A DNA stretch of 64,000 bases from Rhizobiaceae bacterium (lineage in GTDB: Bacteria; Pseudomonadota; Alphaproteobacteria; Rhizobiales; Rhizobiaceae), in the NCBI GenBank assembly GCA_017640615.1, contig JAEPQK010000003.1, positions 124,001 through 188,000 on the forward strand, given 5' to 3'. The notes under the pieces were generated by a model that had not been told where the DNA came from, searched no databases, and saw only the letters and a list, made by a program, of their open reading frames with translations. The position numbers were made by a program, and so were the translations under genes. Positions within the stretch are counted from its first letter, which is position 1; each line of letters opens with the position of its first letter. This document shows, piece after piece, positions 56,744 through 64,000 of the stretch.

Positions 56744-57391
56744 TTAGGCCGCCGGCAGGGCTTCGCGACCCTTTAGCACGCGGTAGTGCGCCCACAGCAG
56801 CCTGGCTGCGACTCCGCGCCAGGGCGCCCATGATTCGCTCAAAGCGCGCAAAGCGCGGTCATCCAGGCGTTCCGGCAGACCGAGGATGTCGCCCGCGGCC
56901 ACCTGCAGCGCCAGATCCTTTGCCGGAAAAATATCGGCATGGCCGGCAGCGAAAAGCAGATAGACCTCCGCCGTCCATTCGCCGATGCCATGCACCGCCG
57001 TCAGCTGACCGAGCGCATCTTTGGGCGGCATGTCACAAAGGCCGAAAAGATCGAGTGCGCCGCTCTGCACGGCTTCGGCAGCGGCAAGCAATGCGGCTTG
57101 TTTCGGTCGAGACAGACCGGCCTCGACCAGCGGCTCGGCGCCGCCCGTAAGCACGTCTGCCGCCTCCAGCGGGTCGACCAGCCTGACCAACCGGCCAAAG
57201 ATCGCATCCGCGCTTGCCCGCGAAACCTGTTGCGAAACGATGATCGAAGCAAGGCTTGCGAAGCCGGGTGTCGTGCGCCGCAAAGGCACTTCGCCAGCGC
57301 CGGCGATGACCGGCACAAGCCGCGCATCCAGCACGCCGAGCGCTGCAAGCCCGATCGCGACATCATCCAGCGTGTCGATGCGTCGCGCCAT
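56744..57391 (-). CDS. alkA: DNA-3-methyladenine glycosylase II (AlkA-like)
   Basis: 215-residue HhH-GPD repair enzyme removing alkylated bases. SIIVSQQVSRASADAIFGRL (residues about 49-68) is family-like; the helix-hairpin-helix LTAVHGIGEWTAEVYL (130-145) is followed by the catalytic Asp, probably Asp159 (FPAKDLALQ; compare AlkA Asp238). It lacks iron-sulfur cysteines, excluding Nth/MutY. No N-terminal Ada-like domain. Divergent from the GluQ-RS gene. Confidence 0.9.
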   Translation of the reverse strand: MARRIDTLDDVAIGLAALGVLDARLVPVIAGAGEVPLRRTTPGFASLASIIVSQQVSRASADAIFGRLVRLVDPLEAADVLTGGAEPLVEAGLSRPKQAALLAAAEAVQSGALDLFGLCDMPPKDALGQLTAVHGIGEWTAEVYLLFAAGHADIFPAKDLALQVAAGDILGLPERLDDRALRALSESWAPWRGVAARLLWAHYRVLKGREALPAA

Positions 57392-57492
57392 CCGCTATGC
57401 TCCCAGTTCCTCGCCCAAACGCACTTGTTGACGCTGCTCCACCACAGTAGCAATCGGGCAATGTCGGCAACAATCCACCCATTGCGTGTCTC

Positions 57493-58374
57493 ATGACACA
57501 ACCCGTTTTCCGCTTCGCGCCAAGCCCCAACGGCCCGCTGCATCTGGGCCACGCCTATTCGGCGATGCTCAATCACGACATGGCGCGGGCGACGGAGGGG
57601 CTCTTTCTGCTGCGCATCGAAGACATCGACACCGGCCGCAGCCAACCGGAGTTCGAGCGCGCAATCTTTCACGATCTCGCCTGGTTGGGGCTCGACTGGG
57701 AAGAACCCGTTCGCCGGCAATCGGAACATTTCGACGACTATCGCGCAGCACTCGACGCGCTGATCGACGAGGAGCTCGTCTATCCGGCTTTCATGAGCCG
57801 CGGCGAGGCGCGCGCCTTCGTCGCCGAGGCCGAGCAGGACGGTACACCGTGGCCGCGCGATCCCGACGGTGCGCCGCACGCACCGCCGCTCGACCGCGAA
57901 CGTAGCGCGTCGGATCGCAACCGGCGCATGGCCGACGGCGATCCCTATGCATGGCGGCTCGACATGGCCGCCGCGCTCTCGCGCTTCGGCGGCAAGCTCG
58001 ACTGGGAAGAAACCGGCGCCGGCCCGGACGGTGAAGCTGGCGCGGTGCCTGCCGACCCGGCAAGCTGGGGCGACGTGATGATCGCCCGCAAAGACATTCC
58101 AACGAGCTACCACCTCTCGGTCGTGATCGACGATGCGCTGCAGGGCATTACCCATGTCGTGCGCGGACGCGATCTCTTTCACGCCACATCCGTTCACCGG
58201 CTTTTGCAGGAGATGCTTGGCCTTACCCCGCCGATCTACCACCACCACCGGCTGGTGCTTGACGATGCAGGGCGCAAGCTCGCGAAAAGCAAGGGAGACC
58301 GCGGTCTGTCAGCGCTGCGCGAGGCAGGCATTCCGGCTGGCGATGTCAGGCGGATGGTGGGGCTGGAAAGCTAG
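57493..58374 (+). CDS. gluQ: Glutamyl-queuosine tRNA(Asp) synthetase
   Basis: 293-residue truncated class I synthetase-like enzyme that puts Glu on queuosine-34 of tRNA-Asp. HIGH motif HLGH (FAPSPNGPLHLGHAYSAML) and KMSKS-like KLAKSKGD are present. It lacks the anticodon-binding domain, which separates it from GltX. Zn ligands of some GluQ-RS are absent. The last residues (VRRMVGLES) end just before a convergent membrane-protein gene, 4 bases away. Confidence 0.92.
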   Translation: MTQPVFRFAPSPNGPLHLGHAYSAMLNHDMARATEGLFLLRIEDIDTGRSQPEFERAIFHDLAWLGLDWEEPVRRQSEHFDDYRAALDALIDEELVYPAFMSRGEARAFVAEAEQDGTPWPRDPDGAPHAPPLDRERSASDRNRRMADGDPYAWRLDMAAALSRFGGKLDWEETGAGPDGEAGAVPADPASWGDVMIARKDIPTSYHLSVVIDDALQGITHVVRGRDLFHATSVHRLLQEMLGLTPPIYHHHRLVLDDAGRKLAKSKGDRGLSALREAGIPAGDVRRMVGLES

Positions 58375-58378
58375 TTGG

Positions 58379-58666
58379 CTAGAAGCGCGCCCAGATACCG
58401 CGCACAAGAAGTACGAAGAAGAGCAGCAGGAAGGAGCCTGCGAGGCCCACTACCATTGCCATTTTCAGTTCAGAAACCGCGATGCCCTGGTAGTTGACCG
58501 CCATAATGCCGAGAAAAAATCCGGCCGTGATCAGCGTTGCATTGCCAAACGGCCCGAGCGTCTCGCCGCCGAGAGTCGATTCCATCAGAAGCGCCAGCAT
58601 GTAGGCAAAGGCGGCCACGGCGGACACCGCCATGAAAAGCCAGCCGATATCGACATCCCAGATCAT
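58379..58666 (-). CDS. Conserved membrane protein with three helices
   Basis: 95-residue integral membrane protein: WLFMAVSAVAAFAYMLALLM, LITAGFFLGIMAVNY and MVVGLAGSFLLLFFVLLVRG. The N-terminal MIWDVDIG and the ESTLGGETLGPFG loop give it a fixed signature, but I recognise no functional family. Convergent with gluQ and divergent from the EamA gene. Confidence 0.75.
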   Translation of the reverse strand: MIWDVDIGWLFMAVSAVAAFAYMLALLMESTLGGETLGPFGNATLITAGFFLGIMAVNYQGIAVSELKMAMVVGLAGSFLLLFFVLLVRGIWARF

Positions 58667-58796
58667 CGCAGTATCCCTGTTCGGGAACGCCCATTGATTG
58701 GGCCACGCAGCGAAAAAGCCTAGCAGCGAAACCTTTCCTTTTGCTTGACGGTGCTGCTCGCATTAGAGCCTTGCTCCGCCACCCGGAACCCGCGCC

Positions 58797-59702
58797 ATGT
58801 CGCACGCCGCCCGCTTTGTCCCCGCTATCTTCGTTGCCCTCTGGGCGACGGGCTTCATCGGCGCGCGCTACGCGATGCCTTGGGCGGAGCCGTTCTGGTT
58901 CCTCACTGTGCGTTTCGCGCTCACCATCCTCGTTCTGGCTGCGATCGCCATTCCGCTACGAGCGAAAATGCTGTCTCGCCGCTCGGCCTTCGACGCCGCC
59001 ATAGCCGGCCTTCTGATGCACGGCGTCTATCTCGGCGGCGTCTTCTGGGCGATCGACAATGGCATGCCGGCGGGCCTCTCGGCCCTTCTGGTCGGGCTCC
59101 AGCCGCTGATTACGGCGCTGGTCGCCGGCAGGCTGCTCGGCGAGCCGGTAACGGCTCGCCACTGGGCCGGGTTGTTTGTCGGCTTTGTCGGCGTGGCGCT
59201 GGTGCTTTCGCCGAAACTCGCTGAAACCGGCGGCGGCGTGACCCCTGCCAATGTCGCGGCTTGCACGCTCGCTGTGCTCGGCATGGCCGCCGGCACGATC
59301 TGGCAAAAACGTTTCGGCGGCGGGCAGGACCTCGTTACCGGTACCGCATGGCAGTTCGTTGGCGGCACCATACCCATGTTGGCGCTGGCGCTCTTGTTCG
59401 AAACCGGCGATTACACGCTGAATGGCGAACTTATCTTCGCCATGCTCTGGCTCGTGCTCGTGCTTTCGGTCGGTGCGATCTTTCTTTTGATGTTCCTGAT
59501 CAGGCAGGGCGCGGTGTCGCGGGTCGCGTCGCTGTTTTATCTCGTGCCGGGCGTCACGGCATTGATCGCATGGGTACTGTTCGGCGAAACGCTCTCGCTA
59601 TTGCAGCTTGTCGGCATGGCAATCGCTGCCGCCGGCGTCTGGCTCGCCCTCAGCCGGGCACGCGCGCCCGCGCTTCAGAATAGCGCCTTATCGCGGCGTT
59701 GA
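58797..59702 (+). CDS. EamA/DMT family transporter
   Basis: 301-residue permease of the drug/metabolite transporter superfamily with ten hydrophobic helices in two EamA repeats (FVPAIFVALWATGFIGARYA onward and ACTLAVLGMAAGTIWQKRF onward). Typical substrates are amino acids or metabolites; none can be assigned. The 3' end overlaps the convergent YihY gene by 53 bases. Confidence 0.9.
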   Translation: MSHAARFVPAIFVALWATGFIGARYAMPWAEPFWFLTVRFALTILVLAAIAIPLRAKMLSRRSAFDAAIAGLLMHGVYLGGVFWAIDNGMPAGLSALLVGLQPLITALVAGRLLGEPVTARHWAGLFVGFVGVALVLSPKLAETGGGVTPANVAACTLAVLGMAAGTIWQKRFGGGQDLVTGTAWQFVGGTIPMLALALLFETGDYTLNGELIFAMLWLVLVLSVGAIFLLMFLIRQGAVSRVASLFYLVPGVTALIAWVLFGETLSLLQLVGMAIAAAGVWLALSRARAPALQNSALSRR

Positions 59703-60501
59703 TCTCCCCGCCCAGAATGAAGATCGCGGAGATGATGTACAAAAACACCACCGCGATCATGATCGAGGCGAGACCCGCATAGGTCGAAACATAGGACGAA
59801 AACCGCTCGAGATACGCCGCGAAAAGCGTCGAGCCAACGAGCCAGCCAGCCAGCGTAAAAATGATCCCCGGCGCGATGTCGGCAAGGCTGCGCCGTCCCG
59901 CCGGCAGCCATGCATGCACGGCGACCAGTGCCAGCACGATCACCGAGGAAGCGATGATGTATCGCCAGATGGTTATCGTGCCCATATAGGGTTTCAGCCA
60001 TGGCAGGGCATCGACCGCTACGCGCCCAAGCAGCGGCGCCAGCACCAGAAGCACGCTGATCGTAAGGAAGCCCAGCGTTGTGATGAACACGAATGCGAGG
60101 CTCTGTATGCGCCGGTAGACGAAGGATCGCCGGTCCACCACGCGATAGGCGCGGTTAAGCGAGACACGCAGCGCCTCGATACCGTTGGAGGCAAAAAACG
60201 CCGCTACGATCACACCGACGGTTAGGAAGTCGCCACGCTGCACCGTCAGCACATTGACCACCTCGCGCGCAATCGGCTCCGCGATCTGCTCAGGCCAGGT
60301 GTCGAAGACGATGTGGACCGCCGTGTCCTCGAAAGCCTTCGCACCCAGAAACGAGGCCAGCGCGGTCGAGAAGATGAGAAACGGGAACAGCGCCATCAGC
60401 GCCGTGATCGCCAGATGGCTGGCCATCGACCATCCGTCATCATCGGAAAAATGTCCCAGCGCGTCGCCCAGAACGCGCTTCACCGCTATCAGCCTGCGCA
60501 C
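59650..60501 (-). CDS. YihY/BrkB family inner membrane protein
   Basis: 283-residue membrane protein of the YihY/virulence factor BrkB family, once misnamed RNase BN. Start at GTG 60501 (VRRLIAVKRVLGDALGHFSDDDGWSMASHLA) because this N-terminus matches the family, has AAGGGG upstream, and leaves space for a promoter to the divergent SDR gene; TTG codons at 60561 or 60612 would overlap that gene. Six hydrophobic segments and ILGGEINAAIRR near the end. Function unknown. Confidence 0.87.
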   Translation of the reverse strand: MRRLIAVKRVLGDALGHFSDDDGWSMASHLAITALMALFPFLIFSTALASFLGAKAFEDTAVHIVFDTWPEQIAEPIAREVVNVLTVQRGDFLTVGVIVAAFFASNGIEALRVSLNRAYRVVDRRSFVYRRIQSLAFVFITTLGFLTISVLLVLAPLLGRVAVDALPWLKPYMGTITIWRYIIASSVIVLALVAVHAWLPAGRRSLADIAPGIIFTLAGWLVGSTLFAAYLERFSSYVSTYAGLASIMIAVVFLYIISAIFILGGEINAAIRRYSEARARVPG

Positions 60502-60575
60502 ATTGGCCCCTTCGATTGCCTCGGCGGTGCGAATATGTGAAGGCTTCGCTCCATAACGCAACCCGGTGACCTCGT

Positions 60576-61427
60576 TTGAACGACTACGCGAACCCGCGAG
60601 CGCCTCGCACAATCATCGTCACCGGCGCCTCTTCCGGCATTGGCGCGTGGTGCGCCCGAGCGCTTAAAGCCGATGGCTGGAGGGTCTTTGCAACCGCCCG
60701 CAAGCCAGACGACATTGCAGCGCTTCAAGCCGACGGCATCGAAGCCTTCTACATCGACTACACGGACCCGGCTTCGATAGAAAAACTGGTCGAGGACGTA
60801 CTTGAACGCACTGGCCGCAGACTCGACGCGCTCTACAACAACGGTGCCTATGCTCAGGCCGGTGCTGTCGAGGATATTCCAGTCGATGCGCTCAGGCAGC
60901 AATTCGAAGCCAACCTCTTCGGCTGGCACGATCTCAGCCGCCGTCTGATCCCGGTCATGCGCGAACAGGGCCATGGCCGCATCGTAAACTGCTCGTCGAT
61001 CCTCGGCCTGGTGCCTGCCAAATTCCGTGGCCCATACGCCGCGTCGAAGTATGCCCTCGAAGCGCTCACACTATGCATGCGCATGGAGTTGAAAGGTTCC
61101 GGTATTCACGTCTCGCTGATCGAGCCCGGCCCGGTGGAATCGAAAATCGCGTCCAACGGCCTGCCCTGGTTCGAAAAGCACATTGACTGGCAAAACTCGG
61201 CCCACCGAGACGCCTATCTGCCGCAACTCGAGCGCCTGCGCGGCGGCGGCACCAAGTCGCGCCTGAAACGCAAACCGGATGCCGTATATAAGGTCCTGAA
61301 ACACGCGCTGGAGAGCTCCAGCCCGCGCCCGCATTACGTGGTCACGATCCCGGCAAAAGTCGGTGTGACCCTGAAAAGGCTGCTGCCGGCCTCTATGTTC
61401 TACCGGGTGATGTCGGGTCAGGGCTGA
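60576..61427 (+). CDS. SDR family oxidoreductase (retinol-dehydrogenase-like)
   Basis: 283-residue SDR. Cofactor motif TGASSGIGAW (residues about 16-25), the unusual NNGAYAQAG in place of NNAG, catalytic Ser in NCSSILG and Tyr-Lys in YAASK. The C-terminal part resembles SDRs of unknown substrate with a membrane-facing tail. The start is TTG at 60576 with no clear ribosome site; no other start precedes the glycine motif. Divergent from the YihY gene. Confidence 0.85.
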   Translation: MNDYANPRAPRTIIVTGASSGIGAWCARALKADGWRVFATARKPDDIAALQADGIEAFYIDYTDPASIEKLVEDVLERTGRRLDALYNNGAYAQAGAVEDIPVDALRQQFEANLFGWHDLSRRLIPVMREQGHGRIVNCSSILGLVPAKFRGPYAASKYALEALTLCMRMELKGSGIHVSLIEPGPVESKIASNGLPWFEKHIDWQNSAHRDAYLPQLERLRGGGTKSRLKRKPDAVYKVLKHALESSSPRPHYVVTIPAKVGVTLKRLLPASMFYRVMSGQG

Positions 61428-61468
61428 GCCCGCGCCGGCACGAAAGCAGCGGCATACAGGAGAAGACC

Positions 61469-61660
61469 TTGGCGACACTTTTCAACATTCTGGCCATACT
61501 GGTGATGATCGCGGTGGTGGTCGTCCTGCTGCGCGGACTGATCAATATGATGCGTGGCGGTTCCGGCAACGCATCCAACAAGCTCATGCAGGCGCGCGTT
61601 TTCCTGCAATTCGTGGCGCTCGTGCTGATCATGGTAGCGCTCTACTTTTCGGGGGGCTGA
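61469..61660 (+). CDS. Twin-transmembrane (HIG1-like) protein
   Basis: 63-residue protein with two helices (LFNILAILVMIAVVVVLLRGL and VFLQFVALVLIMVALYF) joined by a polar loop carrying NKLMQARV, the pattern of HIG1-domain twin-transmembrane proteins tied to respiratory complexes in alphaproteobacteria and mitochondria. TTG start at 61469 with AGGAGA upstream. One base separates its stop from the cobalamin adenosyltransferase start, so the two are co-translated. Confidence 0.82.
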   Translation: MATLFNILAILVMIAVVVVLLRGLINMMRGGSGNASNKLMQARVFLQFVALVLIMVALYFSGG

Positions 61661-61661
61661 G

Positions 61662-62243
61662 GTGGTCGTTCTCAACAAGCTCTACACGCGCACCGGCGAC
61701 GACGGCACCACTGCGCTCGGCACAGGCGAGCGGCGGAATAAGCATGATCTCCGCGTAGAAGCTTACGGCACCGTCGATGAAGCCAATTCCTGCATCGGAA
61801 TCGCGCGCTCCGCGTTCGGCGACGATCAGGCCGAGCTTGATGCCATCCTTTCACGCATCCAGAACGACCTCTTCGACCTCGGCGCTGACCTCGCAACGCC
61901 CGACACTGGCGAAAAGCTGGAATATGAACCGCTGCGCATCGTCGCGAGCCAGGTCGAGCGCGTGGAGAAGGACATCGACGCCCTCACCCGCCGCGTAAAG
62001 CCGCTGCGCTCTTTCGTGCTGCCCGGCGGCCACCCGGCCGCGGCGGCACTGCATCTCGCCCGCACGGTTGCACGGCGCGCCGAGCGCGTGATGGTTGAGC
62101 TTTCCGGACGGACGGACGAGCGGGTGAGCGCGGAGGCAATCCGCTACATCAACCGCGTATCCGACCTGCTTTTCGTTGCGGCTCGCGTCGTCAATGACAA
62201 TGGCGAAGCCGACGTGTTATGGGTTCCCGGCGAAAACAGGTGA
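61662..62243 (+). CDS. Cob(I)alamin adenosyltransferase (PduO type)
   Basis: 193-residue ATP:corrinoid adenosyltransferase. The N-terminal LYTRTGDDGTTALGTGER with RVEAYGTVDEANSCIG binds ATP, and FVLPGGHPAAAALHLARTVARRAER is the conserved helix near the active site. It makes adenosylcobalamin for methylmalonyl-CoA mutase and related enzymes, consistent with propionate use by PrpE. GTG start, directly after the HIG1-like gene. Confidence 0.92.
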   Translation: MVVLNKLYTRTGDDGTTALGTGERRNKHDLRVEAYGTVDEANSCIGIARSAFGDDQAELDAILSRIQNDLFDLGADLATPDTGEKLEYEPLRIVASQVERVEKDIDALTRRVKPLRSFVLPGGHPAAAALHLARTVARRAERVMVELSGRTDERVSAEAIRYINRVSDLLFVAARVVNDNGEADVLWVPGENR

Positions 62244-62283
62244 TGCATCAGGGCCGGGGCAATGCGGCCATTTCGGGGGCCGC

Positions 62284-63048
62284 ATGTTCATACCGCTGCA
62301 TGACGCAAACAGCCTGAAGCACATACGCCTGCAGTTCGTCACGCTCGGCATGATCGCGGCAAATGTGATCGTATTTCTGATTACGACCATCGGTGGCGAG
62401 GCAACCACACAGGCTGCCGTACTCGGCCTCGGCTACATTCCCTCCGTCGTTTTCGACAATGCCGAACTGCCCGCCCAATATGTTCTGATTCCGGAACAGG
62501 CGACATACGTAACCTATGCGTTTCTGCATGCCGATCTCTGGCACATTGGTGGCAACATGCTGTTCCTCTGGGTCTTTGGCGACAATGTCGAGGACGCGAT
62601 GGGCCACGTCCGCTTCTTTCTGTTTTTCCTGATTTGCGCCGCCGCCGGCGCTCTGCTGCACGGCATGGTGGATACGCAGTCTCACGCACCGCTGATCGGC
62701 GCTTCGGGCGCAGTGGCCGGTGTCGTCGCCGCTTATCTACTACTGCACCCGCGCGTGAAAGTGTGGATCCTCGCCTTCGGCCGTATCCCGCTGCGCATTC
62801 CAGCCTGGATCGCTCTCGCAGCCTGGATAGCTATGCAGGTCTTCATGTTCATCGCTGCGACCGACCAGGAGGTGTCTTGGGCGGCTCATATTGGCGGCAT
62901 TCTAGCCGGCGCGGTTCTGGTGCTCCTGTTTCGCCGACGTGGCGTTCCGCTCTTCGACCGTAAAATCGTCGCGCCGGCAGCGGTGGAAGTGACGACGCCT
63001 GACGTTCGCGGCGAGCCGTCAGCGCAAGGCCCGTGGGGCCGACAATAG
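62284..63048 (+). CDS. Rhomboid family intramembrane serine protease
   Basis: 254-residue membrane protease. Catalytic Ser141 in GASGAVAG and His202 in AAHIGG form the dyad; WHIGGNMLFLWVFGDNVED is the conserved loop-helix. About six or seven helices, ending with a short polar tail. ATG 62284 is chosen over a longer frame through the upstream gene. Substrate unknown. Downstream of the adenosyltransferase gene by 40 bases and probably in the same run. Confidence 0.92.
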   Translation: MFIPLHDANSLKHIRLQFVTLGMIAANVIVFLITTIGGEATTQAAVLGLGYIPSVVFDNAELPAQYVLIPEQATYVTYAFLHADLWHIGGNMLFLWVFGDNVEDAMGHVRFFLFFLICAAAGALLHGMVDTQSHAPLIGASGAVAGVVAAYLLLHPRVKVWILAFGRIPLRIPAWIALAAWIAMQVFMFIAATDQEVSWAAHIGGILAGAVLVLLFRRRGVPLFDRKIVAPAAVEVTTPDVRGEPSAQGPWGRQ

Positions 63049-63246
63049 TTCAATCGATTTGCCGCAGGCGGCTGTATTGACGCCTCGCGCCGTGGTGCAA
63101 TAGGTTCCGCGCGCTTGGCCGATCCGGCCCCGGCGACAACATATTCAAGCCGCGACCGAAAACGGCGCAAATGCTGGTTTCGAAAACGCTTCTGTCGGCC
63201 GAAACACTTCCGGCCAGACTGATTATCGGGAGAGGTACTGCCTGCC

Positions 63247-63996
63247 ATGAAAATTCTTGTGCCCGTCAAGCGGGTCATCGACGCCAATGTGAAACCGCGG
63301 GTCAAGGCGGACGGCTCCGGCGTCGAGCTCGCAAACGTCAAGATGGCTATGAACCCGTTCTGCGAAATCGCGGTAGAAGAGGCGATCCGCCTGAAAGAGG
63401 CCGGCAAGGCCGAAGAGATCATCGCCGTTTCGATCGGGCCGCAGCAGGCGCAGGAGACGATCCGCACCGCGCTCGCCATGGGCGCCGACCGTGGCATCCT
63501 CATCAAGGTTGAAGAAGCGGTCGAGCCGCTGGCCGTCGCCAAGCTTCTCAAAGGCGTTGTCGATGAGGAGAAGCCGGAGCTGGTGATCCTCGGAAAGCAG
63601 GCGATTGACGACGACAGCAACCAGACCGGCCAGATGCTGGCCGCCCTGCTGGGCTGGAGCCAAGGCACCTTTGCCTCCAAGGTCGAGATCGACGGCGGCA
63701 ACGCCAAGGTCACCCGCGAAATCGACGGCGGTCTGCAGGTTGTCGAGCTCAAGATGCCGGCAATCGTCACCACAGATCTGCGCCTCAACCAGCCGCGCTA
63801 TGCCTCGCTGCCCAACATCATGAAGGCAAAGAAGAAGCCGCTCGATGAGAAGTCGGCGGGCGACTATGGCGTCGACCCGGCCCCGCGCCTCAAGGTGTTG
63901 AAGACCGAGGAGCCGGAAGGCCGCAAGGCCGGCGTCAAGGTGGCCGATGTCGCCGAGCTGGTCGACAAGCTGAAAAACGAAGCCGGCGTGCTTTAG
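63247..63996 (+). CDS. etfB: Electron transfer flavoprotein, beta subunit
   Basis: 249-residue beta subunit that binds AMP and, with EtfA, passes electrons from acyl-CoA dehydrogenases to ETF-ubiquinone oxidoreductase. Starts [19 protein letters not shown]; conserved [37 protein letters not shown] and [42 protein letters not shown] precedes the ATG. etfA would be expected just beyond the right edge. Confidence 0.96.
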   Translation: MKILVPVKRVIDANVKPRVKADGSGVELANVKMAMNPFCEIAVEEAIRLKEAGKAEEIIAVSIGPQQAQETIRTALAMGADRGILIKVEEAVEPLAVAKLLKGVVDEEKPELVILGKQAIDDDSNQTGQMLAALLGWSQGTFASKVEIDGGNAKVTREIDGGLQVVELKMPAIVTTDLRLNQPRYASLPNIMKAKKKPLDEKSAGDYGVDPAPRLKVLKTEEPEGRKAGVKVADVAELVDKLKNEAGVL

Positions 63997-64000
63997 GTTC

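Overview
The window is ordinary core chromosome of a GC-rich alphaproteobacterium of the order Hyphomicrobiales (Rhizobiales), most like the Mesorhizobium/Phyllobacteriaceae group. Evidence: the CarD - FdxA - S4 protein - Suv3-type helicase run, the PhaR/PhbA/PhbB cluster, TrcR (DUF1013), DUF4164-ZapA next to transketolase, ispG divergent from an RpoH-type sigma factor, and rhizobial-style palindromic intergenic repeats. I see no rRNA, tRNA, CRISPR, insertion sequence or prophage. About 64 protein genes fill it densely on both strands. The first gene is cut by the left edge.

Layout. 1-3.3 kb: MFS transporter, LysR regulator divergent from an NAD-dependent epimerase-like protein, small DUF3309 membrane protein. 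3.4-7.7 kb: RND efflux permease and adaptor. 7.9-9.8 kb: patatin-like protein and 3-hydroxybutyrate dehydrogenase. 10-14.8 kb: CarD, 7Fe ferredoxin, S4 protein and helicase. 14.8-15.5 kb: the largest non-coding stretch, with clustered GANTC and GTTAAC sites and a duplicated module. 15.5-19.2 kb: DUF922 protease-like protein and the polyhydroxybutyrate genes phbB, phbA, phaR. 19.2-23.4 kb: gamma-glutamyltransferase, rpmF, mtgA, polyprenyl synthase. 23.5-30 kb: hybrid histidine kinase with a CtrA-type site, ispG, sigma-32, M48 lipoprotein. 30-34.4 kb: thiBPQ under a TPP riboswitch, divergent from thiamine pyrophosphokinase. 34.4-37.9 kb: Uup-type ABC-F protein, ccdAB toxin-antitoxin with a GNAT gene, zapA and a DUF4164 gene. 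38-45.6 kb: tkt, gap, K+/H+ antiporter, pgk, class I aldolase. 45.6-54 kb: zinc-ribbon protein, SGNH hydrolase, a small membrane protein, SDRs, prpE, VOC protein, WYL regulator, TrcR, quinone oxidoreductase. 54-64 kb: MFS, ArsR, HNH nuclease, AlkA-type glycosylase, GluQ-RS, EamA and YihY membrane proteins, an SDR, HIG1-like protein, cobalamin adenosyltransferase, rhomboid protease, etfB.

Connections. The bdhA/patatin pair and phbA/phbB/phaR concern polyhydroxybutyrate turnover, although no PHB synthase gene is present. thiBPQ plus thiN form a thiamine salvage unit. tkt-gap-pgk-fba form a central carbon cluster. Cell-cycle themes recur: ZapA, TrcR, a CtrA box before a hybrid kinase, and a CcrM-site cluster.

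I did not find a clearly novel multi-gene system. The best leads are the 14.8-15.5 kb intergenic region, the ccdAB-GNAT operon whose CcdB lacks the usual C-terminal tryptophan, a palindromic repeat that reads in frame into thiP, and a 52-residue membrane protein overlapping the SGNH hydrolase gene.
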